A stretch of DNA of 64,000 nucleotides from Acidipila sp. EB88 (GTDB taxonomy: Bacteria; Acidobacteriota; Terriglobia; Terriglobales; Acidobacteriaceae), in contig NZ_QWEV01000005.1 of NCBI RefSeq assembly GCF_003858395.1, positions 3,906,001 through 3,970,000 on the forward strand, in the 5' to 3' direction. This document shows positions 1 through 7,262 of the stretch, piece by piece. The translations under genes were made by a program, and so were the position numbers. Under the pieces are notes generated by a model, which ran no database searches, was not told the DNA's origin, and saw only the letters and a list, made by a program, of their open reading frames with translations. How positions within the stretch are numbered: position 1 is the stretch's first letter; each line of letters begins with the position of its first letter.

Positions 1-638
1 AAAGCGACCCGCTGCCGGAGCGGATCGTCTTCGCCCACCTGGGCGGCGGGTCCAGCCTGTGCGGCGTGCTCCGGGGGCGCTCCGTGGACACCACTATGGG
101 CCTGACGCCTGCAGGCGGTGTGCCGATGGCAACACGTACCGGCGACCTGGACCCAGGGGTTCTGCTGTTCCTGGCCCGGCGCGCAGGGCTGTCCCTGGAT
201 GATCTCGAGACGATGGTGAACCACGAGGCCGGGCTTGCCGGGATCGCGGGCGGCTCGGGCGATATGCAGCAGCTCGAAAAGCAGAGTCATGCTCCCGACG
301 GAACCCCTCAAAGCCGCGCGGAAGCCGCACTGGCGTTCGACCTGTTTGCCATCGCAGTAGCAAAAGCCATCGCTGGCCTGGTGGTATCGCTGCATGGACT
401 GGATCTGCTGGTGTTCGCGGGCGGTATCGGCGAACACAGCGCCCCTCTACGGGCTGCTGTTCTGGAGAAGCTGGCACCCTTCGGGATCCGGATCGACGCA
501 GAAGCAAATGTGCGTCACGGCGCAGGCAGCAGTGAGGACTGCATCAGCACGGCGAACAGCAAAGTTCCGGTGCGCATCGTGCGTGCTGAGGAGGACCTGG
601 TGATTGCCGCGCACGGTCGTACTCTCCTTCATGGTTAA
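1..638 (+). CDS. ackA: Acetate kinase, C-terminal part (5' end outside window)
   Basis: Interconverts acetate plus ATP and acetyl phosphate in the cytoplasm. The frame is open from base 3, so the gene enters from the left; about 211 codons remain of a family that is usually near 400. Visible family motifs are AHLGGGSSLCGV, then SVDTTMGLTPAGG and TRTGDLDPG, which form the substrate-binding core, and FAGGIGEHSAPLR near the C-terminus, the adenosine-binding region of the acetokinase family. The ATG at 66 is internal and not a true start. A separately read glycosyltransferase follows after 130 bases, so no operon partner is visible on this side. Family assignment is firm; only completeness cannot be judged. 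Confidence 0.93.
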   Translation, partial: SDPLPERIVFAHLGGGSSLCGVLRGRSVDTTMGLTPAGGVPMATRTGDLDPGVLLFLARRAGLSLDDLETMVNHEAGLAGIAGGSGDMQQLEKQSHAPDGTPQSRAEAALAFDLFAIAVAKAIAGLVVSLHGLDLLVFAGGIGEHSAPLRAAVLEKLAPFGIRIDAEANVRHGAGSSEDCISTANSKVPVRIVRAEEDLVIAAHGRTLLHG

Positions 639-768
639 AGCGCGCGTTCACAGGTATTCTTTCGCTATGGATGCACCCGGTACCGCCGGCTGGACCCTTA
701 CCAAACTGCTACCCATTTCCTGTCTGCAGGGCGCTTGGTGCCCTGCACCTCCCTATAAAGGCTGAAGC

Positions 769-1959
769 GTGCACACATCTCCTATCCGTCTGCTCCATGT
801 CATCCATGATCTTTCACCGGCGGCGGGCGGACCGCAGGAGAACCTGCTCCAGCTCTCCAAGGGGTATCGCGAGGTAGGCGTTGAGCTGGAGGTGCTGTCT
901 CTGGATACGGCGGGTTCGCCTTATCTGGGCCGGTACCCATTCCCGGTGCACGCAGTCGGCGCGGTCAAGTCCACCTTTGGGTACAGTGCCGCGGCGCGCC
1001 GCTGGCTGCAGCAAAATGCAAAAAATTACGATGCTGTGATCATCGACGGCTTGTGGCAGTATCCCGGCATTGCTGCGCGCAAAGCGGCCCGCTCGGCCGG
1101 CGTGCCGTACCTGGTATTTCCGCACGGCATGCTGGACCCATGGTTCCGCAAGCGGTACCCGTTGAAACACCTCAAGAAGCTGATTTTTTGGCGGCTGTTC
1201 CAGTACCCCGTGCTTCGTGATGCCGCCTGCGTGATCTTCACGACCGAAGCCGAGCGCGAGCTGGCCCCGCAATCGTTCTCGCCGCATACGTGGAAAAGTG
1301 CGGTGGTCTCCCTTGGTACGAGTCGGCCGGAGGGTGAGCCTGGTGCGCAGCGTGAGGCGTTTCTTACAGCCTCTCCCGCGCTGCGCGGGCGACGCTTTCT
1401 GCTGTTCCTAAGCCGCATCCACGAAAAAAAGGGCTGCGACCTGCTGGTAAAAGCCTTCTGCAGCATTGCAGCGCAGCATCCGGGTCTCGATCTCGTGGTT
1501 GCTGGGCCGGACCCGGACGGGCTCCGCCCGGGACTTGAGGCCGTGGCAAAGGAGCGCGGGTTTGCCGACCGCATCCACTGGCCGGGCATGTTGCAGGGTG
1601 ATCTCAAGTGGGGCGCGTTTCACGCGGCCGAGGTCTTCATCCTGCCGTCGCACCAGGAGAATTTCGGCATCGCCATCGCGGAGGCGATCGCCTGCCGTCT
1701 GCCCGTGCTGATCTCAAACAAGATCAACATCTGGGACTACGTGACAGAGGATGGCACGGGGTTTGTGGAGGAAGACACCGAGGCTGGCACCGTACGGCTG
1801 ATGGAGCGCTGGCTCGTTTTGAGCGCTGGTGAGCGCGCGGCGATTATCGAGCGAACGGATGCTTCGTTTGAAAAGCGCTTTTCGATGCGCAACTGCGCTC
1901 TGGGTGTGCGAAGCCTCGTGGAAGCGGCCATGGTAGGAGCGCGTCCCAGCCCGCGCTGA
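769..1959 (+). CDS. Glycosyltransferase family 4 (GT-B fold)
   Basis: A 396-residue GT-B glycosyltransferase. The N-terminal half begins LLHVIHDLSPAAGGPQEN, the usual GT4 acceptor-domain opening with a glycine-rich loop. The C-terminal half carries FLLFLSRIHEKKG and the E-x7-E region around PSHQENFGIAIAEA, which binds the nucleotide-sugar donor. The start is GTG at 769, giving a protein that begins at the conserved strand; a -10-like TATAAA lies at 754-759, so the leader would be very short. Donor and acceptor cannot be told from sequence; a role in surface polysaccharide or lipid glycosylation is inference. It stands alone between ackA and a convergent small gene. A weak inverted repeat (1948-1953 with 1970-1975) brackets the stop codon. 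Confidence 0.88.
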   Translation: MHTSPIRLLHVIHDLSPAAGGPQENLLQLSKGYREVGVELEVLSLDTAGSPYLGRYPFPVHAVGAVKSTFGYSAAARRWLQQNAKNYDAVIIDGLWQYPGIAARKAARSAGVPYLVFPHGMLDPWFRKRYPLKHLKKLIFWRLFQYPVLRDAACVIFTTEAERELAPQSFSPHTWKSAVVSLGTSRPEGEPGAQREAFLTASPALRGRRFLLFLSRIHEKKGCDLLVKAFCSIAAQHPGLDLVVAGPDPDGLRPGLEAVAKERGFADRIHWPGMLQGDLKWGAFHAAEVFILPSHQENFGIAIAEAIACRLPVLISNKINIWDYVTEDGTGFVEEDTEAGTVRLMERWLVLSAGERAAIIERTDASFEKRFSMRNCALGVRSLVEAAMVGARPSPR

Positions 1960-2105
1960 GAGTATGCTCCGGGCTTGTGCTCTGGAGCGTGCGACCCGGT
2001 AAAGTGAGACAGGTAGGTCGCGGCCTGTTTGCATCTGGCTCCGTCGTGCCGCAGCGGCCGAGTTTGCGGCTCGTAGCAGCTGCGGCAGCGACGCTGCTGC
2101 CTGGG

Positions 2106-2129
2106 ACTGCCTGCTGCTTCGCAGGCAGT
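2106..2129. terminator. 9-bp hairpin between convergent genes, possible terminator
   Basis: ACTGCCTGC (2106-2114) and GCAGGCAGT (2121-2129) form a perfect 9-bp stem with a six-base loop. It lies between the glycosyltransferase ending at 1959 and the oppositely read small membrane gene ending at 2162, where a bidirectional terminator would be expected. Neither side has a clear T-run, so intrinsic termination is uncertain. Confidence 0.4.
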
Positions 2130-2161
2130 GGCACACATTGCTGGCTGTAGACTTCGCCGTC

Positions 2162-2452
2162 TTACTTGGTAGCGATCGTCCAAACTTCATAGCCGACGGC
2201 GGCGGCGATACACAGGCCGAGGTTGAACAGAAGCGCCACGCGCAAACCGAGGAAGATACCAGGAACAGCCATCATTTCCGGCACATCCTCCGCCTCGTGG
2301 ATCGCTTCAGCCTTGCTCGGCGTGCCGAGCAGTTCCTGCATGCTTTTCTGCCGTACCTGGGTGCGCTTCAGCGGGGCTGGCTGCTGAAGAAAGTGCTGAG
2401 GCTCCGCGAGAGGTTGCGTTTGGGGTGCATGCGGCATCAGGGTGTTTGGCAT
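2162..2452 (-). CDS. Small single-pass membrane protein, unknown function
   Basis: A 96-residue protein with a proline/glutamine-rich, polar first half and one hydrophobic segment near the C-terminus (about residues 66-89, IFLGLRVALLFNLGLCIAAA). The ATG at 2452 is preceded on the minus strand by a purine-rich GGAAAGGAACA site at good spacing, which argues for a real gene. No family is recognised. It is divergent from the complex I operon, sharing a 336-base gap with nuoA, and could be co-regulated with it, but there is no direct evidence. The predicted topology is a cytosolic N-terminal tail anchored by one helix. Confidence 0.6.
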   Translation of the reverse strand: MPNTLMPHAPQTQPLAEPQHFLQQPAPLKRTQVRQKSMQELLGTPSKAEAIHEAEDVPEMMAVPGIFLGLRVALLFNLGLCIAAAVGYEVWTIATK

Positions 2453-2728
2453 CGGTGTTGTTCCTTTCCGTCAACCCTTGTATCGGCTTGAGCCTGCAAA
2501 CACACGAGAGCTTTCTTTGCAAAAAAGCGGGCCGCCCCACTTCGGACCGGGCTTTGCGATGGATTCCTGTACTGGCACCAGGGCGCCTTGGTGTCGCACC
2601 CCATGCTGCGGACTTCTTCCCGACGGGACGTGTGCACCACCCAGTGTGCGCGTCCGGATGGAGGCTGCTCTTGCCCAACGAGCGGGACGCCGCTCATTCA
2701 TGGGAGAGAAGTGGTTGCCAGCCTCACC

Positions 2729-2757
2729 TTGACGCGCTGGGACCACCCTTCTAGATT
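2729..2757 (+). promoter_or_regulatory. Sigma70-type promoter of the nuo operon
   Basis: TTGACG (2729-2734) and TAGATT (2752-2757) are separated by exactly 17 bases, a close fit to the housekeeping consensus. Transcription would start near 2764, leaving a 25-base leader with an AAAAGGTGA ribosome site before nuoA. The rest of the gap 2453-2728 holds no convincing gene; open frames there lack ribosome sites and family features. Confidence 0.72.
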
Positions 2758-2788
2758 GAAGGAAAGGCTGCACAAAAGGTGACCCTCT

Positions 2789-3199
2789 GTGTCTTCTGCT
2801 CCTCACTACTTCTGGAACTATCTTCCGCTGCTGATTCAGGTGCTGATCGCGGTCGGCATGGGCTGCAGCATGGCGACAGGCTCCTGGCTGATTGGGAAAC
2901 ATCGCGCCAGCAAGGCTAAACTGGCTGCCTATGAGTGCGGCATTCCGGCCGAGGGCGACGCACGCGGCCGCTTCTCGGTGCGCTTCTACATGGTCGCCAT
3001 GCTGTTCATCCTGTTCGATGTGGAAGCAGTCTTCATGCTTCCCTGGGCGGTGATCTATCGCCAGCTGCCAGCGATTACGGGCTCGCGCATGTTTGGTTTC
3101 TGGGAGATCCTGGTGTACCTCGGCTTCGTGATGGTGGGCTTCTTTTACATCTGGAAAAAGGGCATTCTCGATTGGTCCTCAGACAAGGCGGACCTGTAG
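2789..3199 (+). CDS. nuoA: NADH-quinone oxidoreductase subunit A
   Basis: A 136-residue membrane subunit of complex I, at the junction between the peripheral arm and the membrane arm. Three hydrophobic segments are visible. Between the first two lies the conserved loop YECGIPAEGDARGRFSVRFY, whose cysteine is the family hallmark, followed by MLFILFDVEAVFMLPWA. The start is GTG at 2789, seven bases after an AAGGTGA site. It is the first gene of the operon, and nuoC begins three bases after its stop. In most bacteria nuoB sits between A and C; here it does not. Confidence 0.95.
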   Translation: MSSAPHYFWNYLPLLIQVLIAVGMGCSMATGSWLIGKHRASKAKLAAYECGIPAEGDARGRFSVRFYMVAMLFILFDVEAVFMLPWAVIYRQLPAITGSRMFGFWEILVYLGFVMVGFFYIWKKGILDWSSDKADL

Positions 3200-3202
3200 A
3201 CC

Positions 3203-3700
3203 GTGACGATCCCTGTGCTCGACAAAGACTCCGTTCTCTCCTCCATGAGCAGCCATCCTGCCGTGCGCTCCATGACACCTGAAATGCTGGCCAGCCCTGC
3301 CTTTGACGCCACGTACGACCGTGGCGAGCTGACCCTGACGGTAGCGCCTGAACACATCCGCGCCGCCGCAGCCGCCGTCCAGCAGGCCGGCTACAACTTC
3401 CTCGAAGATGTCACCGCCGTGGACTGGCTGCCGGCCGAACCGCGTTACCAGGTTAGCTACCACATCGTTTCGCACACGTTGAAAGAACGCGTACGCCTCC
3501 GCATCTTCGTCGACTCGATCATCGGCGGCGCGGACTCGATTACGCCGGTCTGGCCCTCGGCCGACTTCTACGAGCGCGAAGTGTTCGACCTGTTCGGGAT
3601 CCGGTTCCACGGACACCCCAACCTTCGTCGCATCATGATGCCGGACGAGTTTGAAGGCCACCCGCTACGCAAGGACTTCCCCGTGGAGGGATATCGCTGA
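3203..3700 (+). CDS. nuoC: NADH-quinone oxidoreductase subunit C
   Basis: A 165-residue peripheral-arm subunit (30-kDa subunit family), separate from NuoD rather than fused as in E. coli. The signature FYEREVFDLFGIRFHGHPNL followed by RRIMMPDEFEGHPLRKDFP is clear. The start is GTG at 3203, directly after nuoA. The nuoD ATG begins in the last bases of the gene (TGATGAG), which implies translational coupling. No cofactor is bound by this family; it helps frame the quinone-binding end of the peripheral arm together with NuoD and NuoB. Confidence 0.95.
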   Translation: MTIPVLDKDSVLSSMSSHPAVRSMTPEMLASPAFDATYDRGELTLTVAPEHIRAAAAAVQQAGYNFLEDVTAVDWLPAEPRYQVSYHIVSHTLKERVRLRIFVDSIIGGADSITPVWPSADFYEREVFDLFGIRFHGHPNLRRIMMPDEFEGHPLRKDFPVEGYR

Positions 3701-4923
3701 TGAGTCAGTTCACAGAAACATCCTCGCTGCTCGCAGCCCGTCCGGAAGATCCGACCAAAGATAGGACCATGATCCTGAACATGGGCCCGCAGCATCCGTC
3801 CACGCACGGGGTGCTCCGGCTCGTGGTCGAGATTGATGGCGAGACCGTGATCAAGATCGTCCCCGATATCGGCTACCTACACACAGGGATTGAGAAGACC
3901 TGCGAGGCGAAGTTCTACCAGCAGGTTGTCCCGCTGACCGATCGCATCGACTACCTGTCCCCCATGAGCAACAATCTCTGCTACTGCCTGGCCGTGGAGA
4001 AGTTGCTGCAGCTTGAAATTCCGCCACGCGCTCAGTGGCTGCGCGTCATGCTGAACGAGCTGACCCGGTTGAACTCGCATCTAGTGTGGTTGGGTACGCA
4101 TGCGATGGATATCGGCGCACTGACGGTTTTTCTTTATACCTTCCGTGAGCGCGAAGACATTCTCCGCATTTTTGAGCATGTAGCCGGCCAGCGCATGATG
4201 ACCTCCTACTTTCGGATTGGGGGCATTTCGCTCGAGCCACCGCTTGATTTCTTTGCCATCGTGCAGAACTTCATCAAGCGCATGCCTTCCAAGATCGACG
4301 AGTACCAGAACCTGCTGACTGGTAACCCTATCTGGGTCGACCGGCTCAAGGGTGTCGGCCACCTCAGCGCCGCCGATGCCATCGCTCTGGGGGTCACCGG
4401 GCCCCCGCTACGCGCCTCGGGCGTGGACTGGGATCTCCGGCGCGACATGCCCTACTCCTCGTACGAGAAGTTCGACTTCAAGGTCCCGATCTCGCATGAC
4501 TGCGATGTGTGGGCCCGCTACGTGATTCGACTTGAGGAGATGCGCGAGTCGGTCAAGATCATCCAGCAGGCGCTGGACGGCATGCCGGAAGGCCCCGTAA
4601 CCGCCGACGCCCCCAAGATCGTGCTGCCCGACCGCGAAAAGATGAAGACCGAGATGGAGTCCTTGATCTATCACTTCAAGATCGTGACCGAGGGCTTCCC
4701 TGTCCCGGCCGGCGAGGTGTACCAGGCGATCGAGTCACCGCGTGGCGAGATGGCGTACTACGTCGTCTCCGACGGCACGGCAAAGCCCTACCGGGTGCAC
4801 ATGCGCAACCCGTCCTTCGCCACGCTGCAGGCACTCGACACCATGTGTCGCGGGCGTCTGCTTGCGGACGTGGTTGCCGTGATCGGCTCCATCGACATCG
4901 TGCTGGGCGAAATTGATCGTTAA
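3700..4923 (+). CDS. nuoD: NADH-quinone oxidoreductase subunit D
   Basis: A 407-residue 49-kDa-type subunit that forms most of the quinone cavity of complex I. Near the start is MGPQHPSTHGVLRLVVEIDG, with the quinone-contacting histidine. Other family motifs are GYLHTGIEKTCE, YLSPMSNNLCY and the C-terminal LADVVAVIGSIDIVLGEIDR. Length is normal. It overlaps nuoC by one base and is overlapped at its end by the unknown reading frame that precedes nuoE. Confidence 0.96.
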   Translation: MSQFTETSSLLAARPEDPTKDRTMILNMGPQHPSTHGVLRLVVEIDGETVIKIVPDIGYLHTGIEKTCEAKFYQQVVPLTDRIDYLSPMSNNLCYCLAVEKLLQLEIPPRAQWLRVMLNELTRLNSHLVWLGTHAMDIGALTVFLYTFREREDILRIFEHVAGQRMMTSYFRIGGISLEPPLDFFAIVQNFIKRMPSKIDEYQNLLTGNPIWVDRLKGVGHLSAADAIALGVTGPPLRASGVDWDLRRDMPYSSYEKFDFKVPISHDCDVWARYVIRLEEMRESVKIIQQALDGMPEGPVTADAPKIVLPDREKMKTEMESLIYHFKIVTEGFPVPAGEVYQAIESPRGEMAYYVVSDGTAKPYRVHMRNPSFATLQALDTMCRGRLLADVVAVIGSIDIVLGEIDR

Positions 4924-5308
4924 CCCGACCGAGCGGGCGACACGCGAAGAGCTCTGGCTTTCGTTTCGCTCGCTGCTGCAGGCGTACCTGGCTGCGGCAG
5001 GCGAGGGTTCAGATGTACCCCTCGCGCTGCTTCATGAACGCTCCCCGCTTGCATTGCAGATTGTGGCGGCAGAGCACACGGTGAATCTGGCGCTGGATCC
5101 GGAGACCGGCCAGGGAACCTGGTCGGTGTACCCGGCCGTTGCAGACACAAACGAGCGCACGGCTTTTGATCCGGACGCCCTGGCTATACCGCTCGATGAA
5201 GGCAGCTTCCGGATGCACCTGGATGCACGTTTCGAGTGGAGCGGCAAAACAGGGCTGCTTGAGATGGACCAGGTTGCGGAAGCCCTGGCAATGATGGCTG
5301 TAAGCTAG
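4913..5308 (+). CDS. Unknown protein encoded between nuoD and nuoE
   Basis: A 131-residue soluble, acidic protein without cysteines, signal peptide or membrane segment. It begins with TTG at 4913, overlapping the end of nuoD by 11 bases, and stops 27 bases before nuoE, so it is placed as an operon member. I recognise no family. The composition (many Ala, Leu, Glu) and the codon pattern match the neighbours, suggesting a coded protein rather than a chance frame. A role as an assembly or accessory factor of complex I is only a guess from position. The TTG start lacks a strong ribosome site, consistent with coupling to nuoD termination. Confidence 0.65.
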   Translation: MIVNPTERATREELWLSFRSLLQAYLAAAGEGSDVPLALLHERSPLALQIVAAEHTVNLALDPETGQGTWSVYPAVADTNERTAFDPDALAIPLDEGSFRMHLDARFEWSGKTGLLEMDQVAEALAMMAVS

Positions 5309-5335
5309 GCAACAAGTGGAAGAGGAATCCCAACG

Positions 5336-5839
5336 ATGAGCACACCCACCACCATCTTCTCCGCGGAACTGGCCGCACGCCTGGATCGCCTCGTGACGTT
5401 GTATCCCGTAAAGCGGTCAGCCCTGATCCCGATGCTGCTGTATGCGCAGGATGAGATTGGCTACTGCTCCGACGCTGTTGTGGCAGAAGCCGCCGTGCGG
5501 GTTGGCATTACCGAGCTTGATGTACGCAATGTGCTGTCGTACTACTCCATGCTGCGACAGAAGCCCCTCGGCAAGTTCCACATCCAGGTGTGCACCAACA
5601 TTTCCTGCATGCTGCGGGGCGGCTACGAGATCCTCGAGCACTGCCAGCACAAACTGGGGGTGCACGAGAACAAGGGCGTCACGCCCGATGGATTGTTTTC
5701 CGTTGAAGAAGTGGAGTGCATCGGAGCCTGCTGCTGGGCTCCTGCCGTGCAGGTCAACTACGACTACGTAGAAGACGTGACCCCTGCCTCCATGGATGCA
5801 GCGATCGACAAGTACCGGCAGCTCGCACGCCCCCAATGA
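5336..5839 (+). CDS. nuoE: NADH-quinone oxidoreductase subunit E (2Fe-2S)
   Basis: A 167-residue 24-kDa-type subunit with a thioredoxin-like fold that carries the off-pathway cluster N1a in the NADH-dehydrogenase module. The four expected ligands are visible as C-x4-C in VCTNISCML and C-x3-C in ECIGACCWAP. The ATG at 5336 follows an AAGAGGAA site. A 66-base gap separates it from nuoF. Length and motif order are normal for the family. Confidence 0.95.
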   Translation: MSTPTTIFSAELAARLDRLVTLYPVKRSALIPMLLYAQDEIGYCSDAVVAEAAVRVGITELDVRNVLSYYSMLRQKPLGKFHIQVCTNISCMLRGGYEILEHCQHKLGVHENKGVTPDGLFSVEEVECIGACCWAPAVQVNYDYVEDVTPASMDAAIDKYRQLARPQ

Positions 5840-5905
5840 GCGCTCGAGATAGCAGCGCGCAACATTCGTAGTGTTCAAGAGTGGTAACGGTTTTTCGGAG
5901 GCACC

Positions 5906-7234
5906 ATGTACCTGGTTTCCCATCCCGACGAAGTCAAGGTCATCTCATTCCGCTTCGGCCAGGGTGCCGAGCAGATCGACAAGTACATCGAGCTAGGCGG
6001 CTACGAGCAGGCACGGCGCGCGATTGATATGGGTCCTGAAGCCATCATCAACGAGGTCAAGGCCTCGAACCTGCGCGGCCGCGGCGGCGCCGGCTTCCCC
6101 ACCGGTCTCAAGTGGTCGTTTGTGCCTAAGGGTATGGACCGCCCGAAGTACATCCTGGTCAATGGCGACGAAAGCGAGCCGGGCACCTGCAAGGACCGCC
6201 CGATCTGCGAGTACGATCCTCACTCGATCATCGAAGGCACCATCATCGCCGGCCTTGCCGTAGGCGCCAAGCAGGGCTTCATCTACATGCGCGGTGAGTA
6301 CCGCTACCTGCTTGACATCATGGATAAGTGCATCGCCGATGCCTACGCCAAGGGCTTCCTGGGCAAGAACATCTTCGGCATCGAAGGTCTTGACTTCGAC
6401 TGCATGTCGCACTCGGGCGCCGGGGCGTATGAGGTCGGCGAGGAGTCCGCGCTGATGGAGTCGCTGGAAGGCAAACGTGGCGTGCCGCGTATCCGTCCTC
6501 CGTTCCCTGCTGTGGTTGGACTGTATGGCGGACCTACGGTGATCAACAACGTGGAAACCATCGCGAGCGTGCCGCACGTTTTGCGCCTCGGCGGTGCGGA
6601 GTATGCCAAGATCGGCACGGACCGCAACGGCGGCACACGGCTGTTCGGCATCTCGGGCCATGTAGAAAAGCCTGGCGTCTACGAGCTGCCCATGGGCTAC
6701 TCGCTGCGTAAGGCAATCTACGAGGTGGCTGGCGGCATCAAGGGCGGCAAGAAGCTCAAGGCGGTCGTGCCGGGCGGCTCTTCTACGCCAGTGCTCAAGG
6801 CGGACGAGATCGATGTGGGCATGGACTTCGACCAGCTGGCCAAGGCCGGCACCATGCTAGGGTCGGCCGGCATTGTGGTGCTGGATGAAACTGTTTCGAT
6901 CGTTGAATTTGCGCTGCGAACCATCAAGTTCTACCAGCACGAAAGCTGCGGATGGTGCATTCCGTGCCGTGAAGGTACCGACTGGCTCAAGAAGACCATC
7001 ACGCGCGTCTACCAGGGCAATGGCGTGTCCAAGGACCTGGACAACATCAAGTACCTGGCCGAAAACATGATGGGTCGCACCTTCTGCCCGCTCGGCGATG
7101 CTGCGGCGATGCCGACCATCGGGTTCATCACCAAGTTCCGCGATGAGTTCGAAGCGTTCCTGAGCGAGAACCCGCCGACGCCCGGCCTGGTTCTGCAGCA
7201 GGCGCCGAACCTCGTTCAGCTGGCCGCTCACTAG
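5906..7234 (+). CDS. nuoF: NADH-quinone oxidoreductase subunit F (FMN, 4Fe-4S)
   Basis: A 442-residue 51-kDa-type subunit; it oxidises NADH and passes electrons through FMN to cluster N3. The glycine-rich nucleotide loop GRGGAGFPTGLKW lies near residue 55. The FMN/NADH region NGDESEPGTCKDR follows, and near the C-terminus are the N3 ligands in ESCGWCIPCREGT plus the cysteine in FCPLGDAAAMP. The ATG at 5906 has a strong GGAGG site six bases upstream. It is followed by nuoG after 28 bases. Confidence 0.96.
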   Translation: MYLVSHPDEVKVISFRFGQGAEQIDKYIELGGYEQARRAIDMGPEAIINEVKASNLRGRGGAGFPTGLKWSFVPKGMDRPKYILVNGDESEPGTCKDRPICEYDPHSIIEGTIIAGLAVGAKQGFIYMRGEYRYLLDIMDKCIADAYAKGFLGKNIFGIEGLDFDCMSHSGAGAYEVGEESALMESLEGKRGVPRIRPPFPAVVGLYGGPTVINNVETIASVPHVLRLGGAEYAKIGTDRNGGTRLFGISGHVEKPGVYELPMGYSLRKAIYEVAGGIKGGKKLKAVVPGGSSTPVLKADEIDVGMDFDQLAKAGTMLGSAGIVVLDETVSIVEFALRTIKFYQHESCGWCIPCREGTDWLKKTITRVYQGNGVSKDLDNIKYLAENMMGRTFCPLGDAAAMPTIGFITKFRDEFEAFLSENPPTPGLVLQQAPNLVQLAAH

Positions 7235-7262
7235 AGAAGCGCACTGCGAAAAAGGGAAATTC

